The notes under the pieces were generated by a model. That model made no database searches. It was not told where the DNA came from and worked only from the letters and a program-made list of their open reading frames with translations. Source: an uncultured Sphingomonas sp. (lineage in GTDB: Bacteria; Pseudomonadota; Alphaproteobacteria; Sphingomonadales; Sphingomonadaceae). Taken from it: a stretch of DNA of 56,736 nucleotides. Shown piece after piece: positions 1 through 8,860 of this stretch. Every line of letters starts with the position of its first letter. The stretch's first letter is position 1. Location: NCBI GenBank assembly GCA_913775975.1, contig CAJYLQ010000006.1, positions 1 to 56,736 on the forward strand, given 5' to 3'. The translations under genes were made by a program, and so were the position numbers.

Positions 1-1
1 G

Positions 2-370
2 CAGCGCTGGCCGCATTATGCGGCGGTCGTGGTCGCCGGGCTCGCCTTCCTCGTACCGGCCGGCGGCGCGCGGCGGGCGCTGGTGCTGCTCGCGGCTTTG
101 CTGATCGCGACGTCGGGGCTGATCGGAGTCGCCCATGCCGGGGTGGAATATGGCTGGTGGCGCGGCTTCACGCCCTGCACGTCCAACATGCAGCTGAAGG
201 GGCTGTCCGCCGCGCAGCAGCTGGACGCGATCATGCGCGCGCCGCTGATCCGCTGCGACCGGCCGCAATGGACGCTGCTGGGCATTTCGCTGGCCGGGTT
301 CAACGCCCTCTTCTCGCTGGTGGGGGCCGCCACCATCTTCACGCTGACACTGGCGAGGAGGGTGCGATGA
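2..370 (+). CDS. dsbB: Disulfide bond formation protein B (DsbB), 3' part
   Basis: Inner-membrane quinone reductase that reoxidises DsbA and passes electrons to ubiquinone. The window opens inside the gene: the first complete codons read QRWPHYAAV, which matches the DsbB segment just after the first redox cysteine pair (family pattern CxxCxxQRxPH). The visible 122 residues hold three hydrophobic segments, the second cysteine pair in the periplasmic loop (FTPCTSN and LIRCDRP), and the last helix. The internal ATG at 29 is not the start. The stop codon overlaps the coq7 start in ATGA, so the two genes are translationally coupled. Identification is firm; the N-terminus is outside the window. Confidence 0.88.
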   Translation, partial: QRWPHYAAVVVAGLAFLVPAGGARRALVLLAALLIATSGLIGVAHAGVEYGWWRGFTPCTSNMQLKGLSAAQQLDAIMRAPLIRCDRPQWTLLGISLAGFNALFSLVGAATIFTLTLARRVR

Positions 371-918
371 GCGAGCGTGCGACGAGCGGCTGGAAGCCCG
401 GCGACCGGCGAGAGGCGACGAAGGCGATGATCCGCGTCGACCAGGCGGGAGAATATGGCGCGACGCGCATCTATGCCGGGCAGCTGGCGGTGTTGGGCGA
501 TCGCCATCCCGCCGCCCGCGCGATCCATCACATGGCCGCGCAGGAAGAGCGCCACCGTGCCTTTTTCGACCGGCTGATCGCGGAGCGGGGCGTGCGGCCG
601 ACGCTGCTCCAGCCGTTCTGGAACGTCGCCGGGTTCGCGCTGGGCGCGGTGACGGCGGCGATCGGGCCGGACGCGGCGATGGCGTGCACCGCCGCGGTCG
701 AGACGGAAATCGACAAACATTATGCCGACCAGCTGGCGGATCTGGGCGACAGCGACCCGGAACTATCCGAGGCCATCGCCGATTTTCAGGCGGAGGAGCT
801 GGAGCATCGCGATCATGCGCTGGCGAACGGGGCGGAGAACGCCTTCGCCTATCCGGTCTTATCCGGGATGATCCGGCTGGGCTGCAAGGTCGCGATCGCG
901 GCGGCGAAACGGATCTGA
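367..918 (+). CDS. coq7: Demethoxyubiquinone hydroxylase Coq7
   Basis: Di-iron monooxygenase that hydroxylates demethoxyubiquinone late in ubiquinone biosynthesis, at the membrane surface. The 183-residue protein shows the full ferritin-like ligand set: E29 (QAGEYGA), E60 and H63 (QEERH), E112 (VETEI), E144 and H147 (EELEH), with the family spacing ExxH twice. Length agrees with the short bacterial Coq7 form. The start at 367 is chosen because its ATGA overlaps the dsbB stop and because the family begins right before the RxDQAGEYGA motif; an in-frame ATG at 157 would read through dsbB in another frame. A downstream secreted gene follows after 14 bases. Confidence 0.93.
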   Translation: MSERATSGWKPGDRREATKAMIRVDQAGEYGATRIYAGQLAVLGDRHPAARAIHHMAAQEERHRAFFDRLIAERGVRPTLLQPFWNVAGFALGAVTAAIGPDAAMACTAAVETEIDKHYADQLADLGDSDPELSEAIADFQAEELEHRDHALANGAENAFAYPVLSGMIRLGCKVAIAAAKRI

Positions 919-932
919 GGGAGAGTGGGCCG

Positions 933-1436
933 ATGAAGGGCTTGTCGATCATCGCGGTTGTGACGGGGGCGCTGACCGGCGCGACGCCGCTCGCCGCGCA
1001 ACAGGCTGCGACGCCCACCACCGCCGCCGCCCCCGCCGCGCGGCAGGTGGCGCTGCCCGGCGCGGAGCGTCCGCGCCCGGTGCAGCAGCAGGGCGGCGTC
1101 GGCCGGGGTGCGCCGGTCAACGGCGTGCTGATCCTCTATGGCAACGAACGCTGCCCGACCAATGCCAGCGGCGAGGAAATCGTCGTCTGCGAATATCGCG
1201 ACGCGAAGGAACAGTATCGCGTCCCCAAGGAGCTCCGCAATCTGGAGATCACGCCCGAAAATCGCAGCTGGGCGGTGCGCGCACAGGATACGCTGAACGC
1301 CGGTGTCGGGGTGAACGGGATCGGCAGTTGCTCGCCCGTCGGTCCGGGCGGCGCGACCGGCTGCTTCGGTCAGGCCGCGCGCGCCAATCGCGCGATCAAC
1401 AAAGCGCGCAAGGAAGAAGAGGCGCGCTTCCCCTGA
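933..1436 (+). CDS. Secreted protein of unknown function, four cysteines
   Basis: The 167-residue product has a signal peptide (MKGLSIIAVVTGALTGATPLAAQQ), an Ala/Pro/Gln-rich linker to about residue 55, and a C-terminal domain containing NERCP, EEIVVCEYRD, EQYRVPKELR, IGSCS and ATGCF. I recall similar sequences with the ERCP...EEIVVC...YRVPKxLR pattern as uncharacterised proteins widespread in sphingomonads, but no function can be assigned. Four cysteines in an exported protein would suit two disulfides, and dsbB is two genes upstream. A GGGAGAG ribosome site lies at 918-924, nine bases before ATG 933. It converges with the TonB receptor gene. Confidence 0.75.
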   Translation: MKGLSIIAVVTGALTGATPLAAQQAATPTTAAAPAARQVALPGAERPRPVQQQGGVGRGAPVNGVLILYGNERCPTNASGEEIVVCEYRDAKEQYRVPKELRNLEITPENRSWAVRAQDTLNAGVGVNGIGSCSPVGPGGATGCFGQAARANRAINKARKEEEARFP

Positions 1437-1485
1437 TAAGCGCCCGGCGAGGGCGGGCCCCGTCATGGCGAGCGAATAACGGCAC

Positions 1486-1516
1486 ATCGCCCCCGGCACA
1501 TGGTGCCAGGGGCGAT
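1486..1516. terminator. Hairpin between convergent genes
   Basis: ATCGCCCCcGGCAC (1486-1499) pairs with GTGCCaGGGGCGAT (1503-1516) around a three-base loop, one mismatch. There is no T run on either side, so it may be a bidirectional transcription barrier or mRNA 3'-end stabiliser rather than a classical intrinsic terminator. Confidence 0.45.
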
Positions 1517-1539
1517 ACGTCCTGCGAAGGCGATTCCCG

Positions 1540-4500
1540 TCAGAACTTGAACCGCACGCCCGCGCGATAGGTGCGACCGATCTGGTCGTAGAGCGTCGGG
1601 TTGTTGAAGATGGTCGAGCGTGCCGGATCGCGATCCAGCAGATTGTCCACCTTCACATAGGCCGTCACGTTCGACGTGACGTTATAGGTGCCGCCGACAT
1701 CGATGTAGAAGGCGCCGGGGATGAAGTTGCTCTCGATCGTCGGCCGCGCGGCGGTGGAGGCGGGGCAGCCGCCCGCCTGGCACACGACATACTGGTTGCC
1801 GATCGTGCCGTCGCTGAACCACCGCTCCTGCACCAGCAGCGAGAACTGGTCCGTCTCGTAGCTCTGGATCGCCAGCCACTTCCAGTTGGGCGTCGCGCCC
1901 AGATTGTTGCCGGCGTTCTCGACCGGCAGCGTGCCGGGCAGGCCGGTGTCGGTGATATAGTCGATGACGTGTGTCGCCAGCGCGCGCAGCGTCAGGCTGC
2001 CCGGCAGTCCGAGCGGCCGGCGCCAGCGATAGCTCGCCTCGATATCGAAGCCGCGCGTGTCGATCGAGGCGAGGTTGAACGCCTGCACGTTGACGAAGTT
2101 GGACCCCGCCGTGTTGGCCAGGTTGAACGCGCCGCAGGTTTCGGGATTCAGGTTCTGGAAGCACAGGTTGACGATGTCCGCCGCGCCGATGCTGGAAATG
2201 ACGTCCTTGATCTTCAGCGAGTAATAATCGAACGACAGGTTCAGACCGGGCAGCCAGTCCGGGTTCGCCAGCGCGATGCCCGCCGTGGTGTTGCGCGCGA
2301 TTTCCGGGCGCAGATTGCGGTTGCCGATCGAATTCTGGATCACCAGGATGTTCTGGTTGGTGAACGGGTTGAAGAAGTTCGGCAGCGTCTGCGTGACGGG
2401 CGCGGCGAACAGTTCGGACAGGTTGGGCGCGCGCACGTCGCGAGAGGTGACGCCGCGCAGGCGCAGCCCGCTGATCGGCAGATCCCAGGTGCCGCCGACC
2501 TTCCACGCCCAGATCGTGCCCGACGTGCTGTAATCGGTGACGCGCACCGCGCCGTTGATGTTCGCCCGGCCCGCCGCATCGGAGTTGATGATCGGCAGGT
2601 CCGCCTCGAAAAAGGCTTCCTTGACGCTGTAGGCGCCGCGACCATTCTTGTAGTTGCCGGCATACCAGTTGTTGCCGCCCGCACTCAGGACCGGGTCGGC
2701 CGGATAGTCGCCATTGGCGGGCGTGTTGTCGAAGCCGGCGCCATAGGGATCGGCGTTCACCCGGTAGAATTCGTGGCGAAATTCTCCGCCGAACGCGATC
2801 GACAGCGGCCCCGCCCACAGGTCGAGCGGCTGGCCGGAGAAGTTCAGGCTGGCGACGTCCTGCGTCTGGCGCGTGCGCTGGTAGGGGCCCGCGCCCGGCA
2901 TGATGTAGCGCAGCGCCGCCTCCGACGGATTGCCGCCGATGACGTTGAGCGGCTGGCAGCCGTTCGCGCGCGCGGTCGCGTTGCGGCAGACGATCGCGCC
3001 GTTCAGCGAGATCGCGTCGATCGCCTGGTTGAAGCGCGGGTTGAGCAGGATGTTGCGGACGTCGATGTTGGTATAGTTCGTCCCGTGCTCGACATAGATG
3101 TCGTACGTCCAGTCGGTGCCCGCGACCGGGATGCGTCCCTTGCCGCCGACGACGAAGCGATATTGCCGCCGCTCCGTAAACACCTTCGAACTGCCGAGCG
3201 ACGCGTTGCTGGTGCCGAACTGGAAGTTGGTGATGCCCGCGGTCGCGCACGCCTGCTGCACCGATTGCGGGACGAAGGGGTTCGAACATTGCAGCGTCAG
3301 GTTGGGACGATTCTGTCCGTTGACCGGCTGATTGTTCGTCTTCACCTGGCCGATGTTGACGGTCGCATAGATCTCGTTGTCGGGAGCGAAGTCGAACCCG
3401 ATCCGGCCATAGCTGTTGACCCGCTCGATCGCGGATTTCAGCGAGCGACCCGCATCGACATTGCCCGACAGGTCGCCGCCCTGGCAGAAGCCGGGGAAGC
3501 AGCCGATGATCGTGCCCGCCGCGTTCTTCGCCGGCACGCCGTTCGATCCGTACTGGAACTGGAAGGGGTTGCCCGCCTGGTCGAACGCGATGCCCTGCAA
3601 CGGTCCGGCGGTGATGAGGCCGTATTTGGTGAAGGTGGTCGACTGGGCGAAGTCGCGGATCAGGTATTGCGGCGATCCGTCGTTCAGGACGCCGCGATTG
3701 ACCAGCGTCGTCTGCTTGAACCAGTCGCGGCCATTGGCCAGCGCCAGCCCGAACTGGCCGGGGCCGACGCCCTGTTCCTTGTCATATTCGACGCTGGTGA
3801 CGACGTGGAGCCGGTCGTTCAGGAAGCTTTCGCCCGCCGCCAGCTGCACCAGCCCGGTGGCGTCGTCGCCATAGGTGGTGATGCTGCCCAGCACGTTGCC
3901 CTTGATCCCGCGGAACCGCGTGTCGGTGATGAAGTTCACCACGCCGCCGACCGCATCGGACCCGTAGGAGGCGGAGGCGCCGCCATTCGCCACCTCCACC
4001 CGCTTCACCAGCAATTGCGGGAACAGGCTGATATCGGGAACGCCCGTGACGTTCGCGCCGACGACGCGCTGGCCATCGAGCAGCGTCAGCGTGCGGATGG
4101 CCCCGACACCGCGCAGCGAGAAGGAACTGAGCCCCTGCTGCCCGCTGGACGTGCTGAAGGTGTTGACCTGCGTTCCGCTGGATCCCTGCAGCGACGGCAG
4201 CTGCGCGATGGTCGCGAAGATGTTGGGCTGGGCGTTGGCGGCGATCTGCGCCTCGCCAACGACGGTCGTGGGGGTGGGGGCGGTGAAGCCGCCGGTGGCG
4301 ATACGCGATCCGGTGACGACGATGTCGCGGGACAGTGTATCTTCGCCCGCGCCCTCCGCCTGCCCCGTGCCGGTCGCCGGTGCGGTGTCGGGCGCGGTAT
4401 CGGGCAGCGTCGCGGGTGACGCATCGGCGGCGGGCGCCTCAGACGGCGGCAACTGCGCCAGTGCGGGCAGCGGCAGCACGCCGATGATCGCCACGACGGC

Positions 4501-4557
4501 GGCGATGGACGCGCCACGCAACAGGGCGGGGCGTTGATTGGGGGCCTGTGCGAACAT
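1540..4557 (-). CDS. TonB-dependent outer-membrane receptor (sugar locus)
   Basis: A 1005-residue outer-membrane transporter expected to import oligosaccharides with energy from TonB. It has a signal peptide (to about residue 34, ending in ALAQ), a Pro/Ala-rich stretch, a TonB-box-like DIVVTGSRI near residue 80, a plug domain (QLPSLQGSSGTQV, GQRVVGANVTG, VEVANGGASASYGSDAVGGVVNF) and a long beta-barrel ending in a terminal strand, YRAGVRFKF, with the aromatic last residue normal for barrel insertion. Start at 4557 follows GGGAGAAGAGG. The neighbouring GH43, MFS, LacI and xylA/xylB genes point to xylose- or arabinose-containing oligosaccharides as substrate; this is inference from context. Promoter and operator are described at 4729-4776. 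Confidence 0.9.
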   Translation of the reverse strand: MFAQAPNQRPALLRGASIAAVVAIIGVLPLPALAQLPPSEAPAADASPATLPDTAPDTAPATGTGQAEGAGEDTLSRDIVVTGSRIATGGFTAPTPTTVVGEAQIAANAQPNIFATIAQLPSLQGSSGTQVNTFSTSSGQQGLSSFSLRGVGAIRTLTLLDGQRVVGANVTGVPDISLFPQLLVKRVEVANGGASASYGSDAVGGVVNFITDTRFRGIKGNVLGSITTYGDDATGLVQLAAGESFLNDRLHVVTSVEYDKEQGVGPGQFGLALANGRDWFKQTTLVNRGVLNDGSPQYLIRDFAQSTTFTKYGLITAGPLQGIAFDQAGNPFQFQYGSNGVPAKNAAGTIIGCFPGFCQGGDLSGNVDAGRSLKSAIERVNSYGRIGFDFAPDNEIYATVNIGQVKTNNQPVNGQNRPNLTLQCSNPFVPQSVQQACATAGITNFQFGTSNASLGSSKVFTERRQYRFVVGGKGRIPVAGTDWTYDIYVEHGTNYTNIDVRNILLNPRFNQAIDAISLNGAIVCRNATARANGCQPLNVIGGNPSEAALRYIMPGAGPYQRTRQTQDVASLNFSGQPLDLWAGPLSIAFGGEFRHEFYRVNADPYGAGFDNTPANGDYPADPVLSAGGNNWYAGNYKNGRGAYSVKEAFFEADLPIINSDAAGRANINGAVRVTDYSTSGTIWAWKVGGTWDLPISGLRLRGVTSRDVRAPNLSELFAAPVTQTLPNFFNPFTNQNILVIQNSIGNRNLRPEIARNTTAGIALANPDWLPGLNLSFDYYSLKIKDVISSIGAADIVNLCFQNLNPETCGAFNLANTAGSNFVNVQAFNLASIDTRGFDIEASYRWRRPLGLPGSLTLRALATHVIDYITDTGLPGTLPVENAGNNLGATPNWKWLAIQSYETDQFSLLVQERWFSDGTIGNQYVVCQAGGCPASTAARPTIESNFIPGAFYIDVGGTYNVTSNVTAYVKVDNLLDRDPARSTIFNNPTLYDQIGRTYRAGVRFKF

Positions 4558-4728
4558 CCTCTTCTCCCTGTACGCGACTATTCTTGGTCGTCGATGCCGG
4601 GCCGCGTTTGCCGCGCTTCATCCCGGACAGTTATTGCCGCAAACGTTGCCGGTGCCGTGTCGCCGATGTGATGGCGACGCGGCCCCTGTTCCAAGGCGTG
4701 CGCATTACGGTCTGCGCCACGTCTCGTC

Positions 4729-4742
4729 TGATAACGTTAACA
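4729..4742. promoter_or_regulatory. LacI-family operator-like palindrome (TonB receptor)
   Basis: TGATAACGTTAACA is a 14-base inverted repeat with one mismatched pair and a central CG, the shape LacI/GalR-family dimers bind with a hinge leucine at the CG step. It covers the predicted transcription start of the receptor gene, an ideal repression position. Confidence 0.6.
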
Positions 4743-4747
4743 ACATT

Positions 4748-4776
4748 CGTATACGGCTGGCGATATTTGTTGTCAA
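4748..4776 (-). promoter_or_regulatory. Sigma-70-type promoter of the TonB receptor gene
   Basis: On the minus strand the sequence reads TTGACA (4776-4771), a 17-base spacer and TATACG (4753-4748). The -35 is a perfect consensus and the -10 matches four of six. Transcription would start near 4741, inside the palindrome at 4729-4742. Confidence 0.65.
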
Positions 4777-4882
4777 CGGCCGCCCCGACGTGTCATAGCT
4801 TATAACGATATTACGGATGGCAGATTTCGGACCAGGTTACCGGGCGGATTTCAACCTTCGGGCATCCACGGAATGTCAGCCG

Positions 4883-4896
4883 TGTTTACGTTAACG
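4883..4896. promoter_or_regulatory. LacI-family operator-like palindrome (MFS transporter)
   Basis: TGTTTACGTTAACG matches TGTTAACGTTAACA at 12 of 14 positions and has the same ACGT centre as the site at 4729. It ends two bases before the GGAGAGG ribosome site of the MFS gene, so a bound repressor would block early elongation or initiation. Confidence 0.5.
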
Positions 4897-4904
4897 GAGA
4901 GGTC

Positions 4905-6152
4905 GTGACGGGATCCCGCATACCCAGGCTGCGCTGGACGATCATCGCCCTGTTCGTCGGTGCGATGGTCCTGAATTATCTGGCGCGCGCGGTGCTGGGT
5001 GTCGCCGCGCCGACGATCCTGTCCGAACAGGAGATCAGCAGCGCGCAATATGGCTGGATCACCGGCGCGTTCCAGCTGGGCGTGATGCTGCAGCCATTGG
5101 CCGGCTGGCTGCTCGACGGGGCCGGGTTGCGGATCGGCTTCGCGATCTGTGCGGCGGCGTGGTCGCTCATCACCATGGCGCATGTCTTCGCCAGCGGCTG
5201 GCTGGGCTTCGCGGCGCTGCGCGGCCTGCTGGGGCTGGCGGAGGGATCGGCGCAGCCCGCCGGGCAGAAGCTGGTGGCGGAATGGTTTCCGGCGCGCGAA
5301 CGCGGGCTGGCGGGCGGCATCTACAATATCGGCGCCTCGTTCGGCGCGGTGATCGCGCCGCCGCTCGTCGCCTGGGCGGTGCTGACGCAAAGCTGGCGGC
5401 TGGCCTTCGTCGTCGCGGGCGGGCTTGGCCTCGTCTGGGTGGCGATCTGGCTGTTCTGGTATCAGACGCCCGCCAGCCACCGCGCGCTTTCGCCGGTGGA
5501 GCGCGATCACATCGCCGCCGGGCAGGAGGCGCGGCTGGCCGATGCGGGGGCGCGGCCCTCGATCCCCGCGCTGCTGCGTCGACGTGACCTGTGGGGTATC
5601 GCGCTGCCCCGCCTGCTCGCCGATCCGGTGTGGGGGATGCTGTCCTTCTGGCTGCCGCTCTATCTGGCGCGGGTGCGCGGGTTCGACCTGGCGCAGATCG
5701 CGATGTTCGCGTGGCTGCCGTTCCTTGCCGCCGATCTCGGCTGTCTGTTCGGCCCGGCGGTCGCGGCGCTGCTGCACCGGCGCGGCGTGGCGCTGATCGA
5801 TGCGCGGCGCTGGGCCTTCACGCTGGGGGCGGTGATGATGACGGGCATGGCGTTCGTCGGCGTCGCGACCAACCCCTATGCCGCGATCGCGCTGCTGTGC
5901 CTGGGCGGTTTCGCGCACCAGACCCTGTCGGTCACGGTCATCACCATGGCGTCGGACCTGTTCCGCCGGGGCGAGGTGGCGACCGCCGCCGGGCTGGCTG
6001 GGCTGGCCGGCAATCTGGGCGTGCTGGTCTTTTCCGTTACGCTGGGCGGGATGGTCGACCGGGTCGGCTACGAACCCTTCTTCATCCTGCTCGGCGTGCT
6101 CGACCTGGTCGGCGCGGCGCTGCTCTGGACGCTGGTGCGCAAACCCCGATGA
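4905..6152 (+). CDS. MFS sugar/organic-anion transporter
   Basis: A 415-residue major facilitator of the inner membrane with about 12 hydrophobic segments. It shows the MFS signature regions: NYLARAVLGVAAP after helix 1, WFPARERGLAGGIYNIGASFG in the middle of the N-domain (resembling the anion:cation symporter group, WFPxxERG), and a cytoplasmic loop near residue 200 before helix 7. It starts with GTG at 4905 behind ACGGAGAGG. The stop overlaps the next gene's ATG (ATGA), so it is coupled to an intracellular-looking GH43 beta-xylosidase. Together they suggest uptake of short xylo-oligosaccharides or sugar acids; the exact substrate cannot be read from sequence. Confidence 0.85.
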   Translation: MTGSRIPRLRWTIIALFVGAMVLNYLARAVLGVAAPTILSEQEISSAQYGWITGAFQLGVMLQPLAGWLLDGAGLRIGFAICAAAWSLITMAHVFASGWLGFAALRGLLGLAEGSAQPAGQKLVAEWFPARERGLAGGIYNIGASFGAVIAPPLVAWAVLTQSWRLAFVVAGGLGLVWVAIWLFWYQTPASHRALSPVERDHIAAGQEARLADAGARPSIPALLRRRDLWGIALPRLLADPVWGMLSFWLPLYLARVRGFDLAQIAMFAWLPFLAADLGCLFGPAVAALLHRRGVALIDARRWAFTLGAVMMTGMAFVGVATNPYAAIALLCLGGFAHQTLSVTVITMASDLFRRGEVATAAGLAGLAGNLGVLVFSVTLGGMVDRVGYEPFFILLGVLDLVGAALLWTLVRKPR

Positions 6153-7756
6153 CGACGATCCGCAACCCCATCCTGCGCGGGTTCAATCCCGATCCCTCGA
6201 TCCTGCGGGTGGGGGAGGATGTGTATATCGCGACCTCCACCTTCGAATGGTATCCGGGCATCCAGATCCATCACAGCCGCGACCTGATCCACTGGCGGCT
6301 GCTGACCCGGCCGCTGCGCCGTGCGAGCCAGCTCGACATGCGCGGCGATCCCGATTCGTGCGGCGTCTGGGCGCCGGACCTGTCGCATGCGGACGGCCGG
6401 TTCTGGCTGATCTACACCGACGTCAAGCGCTACGGCCAGACGACGGTGAACGGCGCGACCGGCGCGTCGCTGCGCGATTTCCACAATTACGTCGTCACCG
6501 CGGACCGGATCGACGGCGACTGGTCCGATCCCGTCCACCTCAACAGCAGCGGCTTCGATCCGGCGCTGTTCCATGACGATGATGGGCGCAGCTGGATGCT
6601 CAACATGCTGTGGGACCATCGCCCCGGGCATGGCCGTTTCGGCGGCATCGTGGCGCAGGAGCTGGACCGCGCGGCGATGCGGCTGGTGGGGGAGCGGCAC
6701 CTGATCTTCGCCGGGACGGAGCGCGGCTTTACCGAGGGGCCGCACCTCTACAAGCGCGACGGCTGGTATCACCTGATGGTCGCGGAAGGCGGCACGGGCT
6801 GGGACCATGCGGTGGTGATGGCGCGATCGCGGTCGCTGCTGGGGCCCTATGAGGTGCATCCCGACGGCGCCGTCCTGACCGCCGCGGGCCGGACCGATGG
6901 CGCGCTGACCCGCACCGGGCATGGTGATCTGGTCGAGCTGGCGGACGGCACGCCGTGGCTCGCCTATCTGTGCGGGCGCCCGCTGCCGGGGCTGGAGCGG
7001 TGCGTGCTGGGGCGGGAGACGGCGATCCAGCCGATGCGCTGGGATGCGGACGGGTGGCTGCGGACGCTGGCTGGCGACGCCGCGCCCGATCCCGCGCCGC
7101 CGGCACCCGATCTGCCGCCCGCGCCCTGGCCGGCGGACGACTGGGATGGCGGCTTTTCCGGGCCGGACCTGCCCGCCGCGTTCCAGTGGCTGCGCACGCC
7201 CCGGCCCGATGCGCTGTTCAGTCTGACCGCGCGGCCCGGCCATCTGCGATTGTGGGGGCGCGAGACGATCGGCAGCGTCTTCGAACAGGCGCTCGTCGCG
7301 CGGCGGCAGGAGCATGGCCGCTATACCGCGACGACCCGGATGGATTTCGCTCCGCGCCATTTCCAGCAGGCGGCGGGGCTGGTCTGCTATTACAACGGTA
7401 CGAAATTCCACTATCTCCATGTCACCGCCGACGCCGGTGTCCGCCAGTTGCAGCTGATGAGCGCGACGCCCGATACCGGCTGCACCATCATGCCGCTGGT
7501 CGCGGCGCTGCCCGACGGCCCGATCGAGCTGCGGGTCGCGGTGGACGGCGCGGCGATGCGCTTCGCCTGGCGGGGGGAGGGGATGGACTGGCGGGAAGCG
7601 CCCGTCACCTGCGATGCCAGCCAGCTGTCGGACGAGGTGACGCTGCCCGGCCTGCCGAACTTCACCGGCAGCTTCGTCGGCATGGCGTGTCAGGACATGT
7701 CGGGCGCGGGGCTGCCCGCCGACTTCGAATGGTTTCGCTATCGCGGCGAGGATTGA
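6149..7756 (+). CDS. Glycoside hydrolase family 43 beta-xylosidase (GH43_11 type)
   Basis: A 535-residue enzyme without signal peptide, so probably cytoplasmic. It would remove xylose from the non-reducing end of xylo-oligosaccharides delivered by the upstream transporter. The five-bladed propeller has the catalytic base D15 (FNPDPS), the modulating D137 (SGFDPAL) and the general acid E196 (FTEGPHLYK), closely matching known xylosidases of this subgroup. From about residue 325 a beta-sandwich C-terminal domain follows (RPGHLRLWGRE, QAAGLVCYYNGTKFHYLHV), as is usual for GH43_11. Start at 6149 is fixed by the ATGA overlap. Its 3' end overlaps the convergent LacI gene by 19 bases. Alpha-arabinofuranosidase side activity is possible. 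Confidence 0.9.
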   Translation: MTTIRNPILRGFNPDPSILRVGEDVYIATSTFEWYPGIQIHHSRDLIHWRLLTRPLRRASQLDMRGDPDSCGVWAPDLSHADGRFWLIYTDVKRYGQTTVNGATGASLRDFHNYVVTADRIDGDWSDPVHLNSSGFDPALFHDDDGRSWMLNMLWDHRPGHGRFGGIVAQELDRAAMRLVGERHLIFAGTERGFTEGPHLYKRDGWYHLMVAEGGTGWDHAVVMARSRSLLGPYEVHPDGAVLTAAGRTDGALTRTGHGDLVELADGTPWLAYLCGRPLPGLERCVLGRETAIQPMRWDADGWLRTLAGDAAPDPAPPAPDLPPAPWPADDWDGGFSGPDLPAAFQWLRTPRPDALFSLTARPGHLRLWGRETIGSVFEQALVARRQEHGRYTATTRMDFAPRHFQQAAGLVCYYNGTKFHYLHVTADAGVRQLQLMSATPDTGCTIMPLVAALPDGPIELRVAVDGAAMRFAWRGEGMDWREAPVTCDASQLSDEVTLPGLPNFTGSFVGMACQDMSGAGLPADFEWFRYRGED

Positions 7757-8778
7757 GGCGCGGCGGTCGAATCGCGCGTCACGATCGCATGGTCCAGCAC
7801 GATCTCGCGGCCCGACCGCGCGGCGACGGGCGCGGCGGCATCCGCCACCACCGCCGCCAGCGCCTCCGCCGCCAGCTGGCGCAGCGGCTGATGTACCGTG
7901 GTCAGTGGCGGCCAGAGCGTGACGGCGGCGGTCGTGTCGTCGAACCCCGCCACCGTCAGCGCGCCCGGCACGTCCAGTTGCCGCCGATGCGCGACAGAGA
8001 CGATCGCGGCGGCCATGTCGTCGTTACTGGCGAAGATCGCGGTGGGCGGTGCGGGGCCGTCCAGCAGCTGCTCGCCCGCGACGAGGCCGGAGGCATAGCT
8101 GAAATCGCCCTGCGCGACCTTCACCTCCACGTCCCCCTGCTGGCGTACGGCGGCGTAGAAGCCGGCCATCCGCTCCGCGCTGGCCGCCTGATCGGGATTG
8201 CCCAGGACGAAGCCGAGCCGCCGATGGCCCAGCGCCAGCAGGTGGCCGGTCATCTCCTGCGCGGCGCGGCGGTCGTCGATCCGCACGCAGGTGGCGCCGG
8301 GAACGCCGTGCGCACCGACCGCCGCCAGCGGCAGCCCGGTGTCGCGCAGCGCCTCCACGACCATCGGCGCCTCGCCCAGCGGCGGCGCCAGGATGATGCC
8401 CGACAGGCCCGTCGCGGTGAACTGGTCGATCGCCGCCCGGTCGGGCGGGGCGGTTCCCGGCCCGCGCAGCAGCATCAGCCGCGCGCCGCGCGTCGAGGCT
8501 TCTTCGTACACGCCGGTCAGGAATTCGCTCATGAACGCGGCGCTGGGGTTCGAATAGATCACGCCGATGCGCAGCTCGCCCGCCGTCACCAGGCTGCGCG
8601 CGGCGGCGTTGGGGGCGTATGAGAGCGCACGGATCGCGCGCTCGACCGCCTCGCGCGTTTCCGGGCGCACCCCCTCGCGATTGTTGATGACGCGCGACAC
8701 CGTCATCGCGGAAACGCCCGCCTGCGCCGCCACGTCGATGATCGTCGCGCCGCGTGTCGGTCGCCTGGGCCTGTTCAC
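7738..8778 (-). CDS. LacI-family transcriptional repressor
   Basis: A 346-residue regulator. Residues 12-32 form the helix-turn-helix (TIIDVAAQAGVSAMTVSRVIN), followed by the hinge region APNAAARSL, and a periplasmic-binding-protein-like effector domain (IGVIYSNPSAAFMSEFLTGV, GLSGIILAPP, IDDRRAAQEMTGHLLALGHRRLGFVLG, PTAIFASNDDMAAAIV, VAGFDDT). It is expected to bind CG-centred palindromes and to release them when a sugar binds. Position inside the sugar locus makes the sites at 4729, 4883, 12446, 12547 and 19039 candidate targets, though it has none of this type in its own upstream region. It overlaps the convergent GH43 gene by 19 bases. Confidence 0.9.
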   Translation of the reverse strand: MNRPRRPTRGATIIDVAAQAGVSAMTVSRVINNREGVRPETREAVERAIRALSYAPNAAARSLVTAGELRIGVIYSNPSAAFMSEFLTGVYEEASTRGARLMLLRGPGTAPPDRAAIDQFTATGLSGIILAPPLGEAPMVVEALRDTGLPLAAVGAHGVPGATCVRIDDRRAAQEMTGHLLALGHRRLGFVLGNPDQAASAERMAGFYAAVRQQGDVEVKVAQGDFSYASGLVAGEQLLDGPAPPTAIFASNDDMAAAIVSVAHRRQLDVPGALTVAGFDDTTAAVTLWPPLTTVHQPLRQLAAEALAAVVADAAAPVAARSGREIVLDHAIVTRDSTAAPQSSPR

Positions 8779-8860
8779 TCGCTGGTCCGCCTGTCCTGTA
8801 TCGTCGGCTGACTAGGCGATGCCCCCCTGATGGGAAAGATCATCTTAAGGACAGGCGGCT

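Larger units (their letters stand above)
4558..4904. promoter_or_regulatory. Divergent control region, TonB receptor / MFS transporter
   Basis: A 347-base stretch without genes. It contains a leftward promoter (4748-4776), two LacI-type operator-like palindromes (4729-4742 and 4883-4896) and a leader of roughly 180 bases for the receptor mRNA. I see no ORF with a ribosome site in it and no clear riboswitch. Confidence 0.6.

Noticed and set aside
1969..4419. 816-codon open frame opposite the TonB receptor
   Set aside because: Antisense shadow of a well-supported gene in GC-rich DNA; low-complexity Arg/Ala/Val composition, no ribosome site, no recognisable domain.
4639..4649. Another AACGTT-centred dyad in the receptor leader
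   Set aside because: Only the central six bases are symmetric; likely chance.
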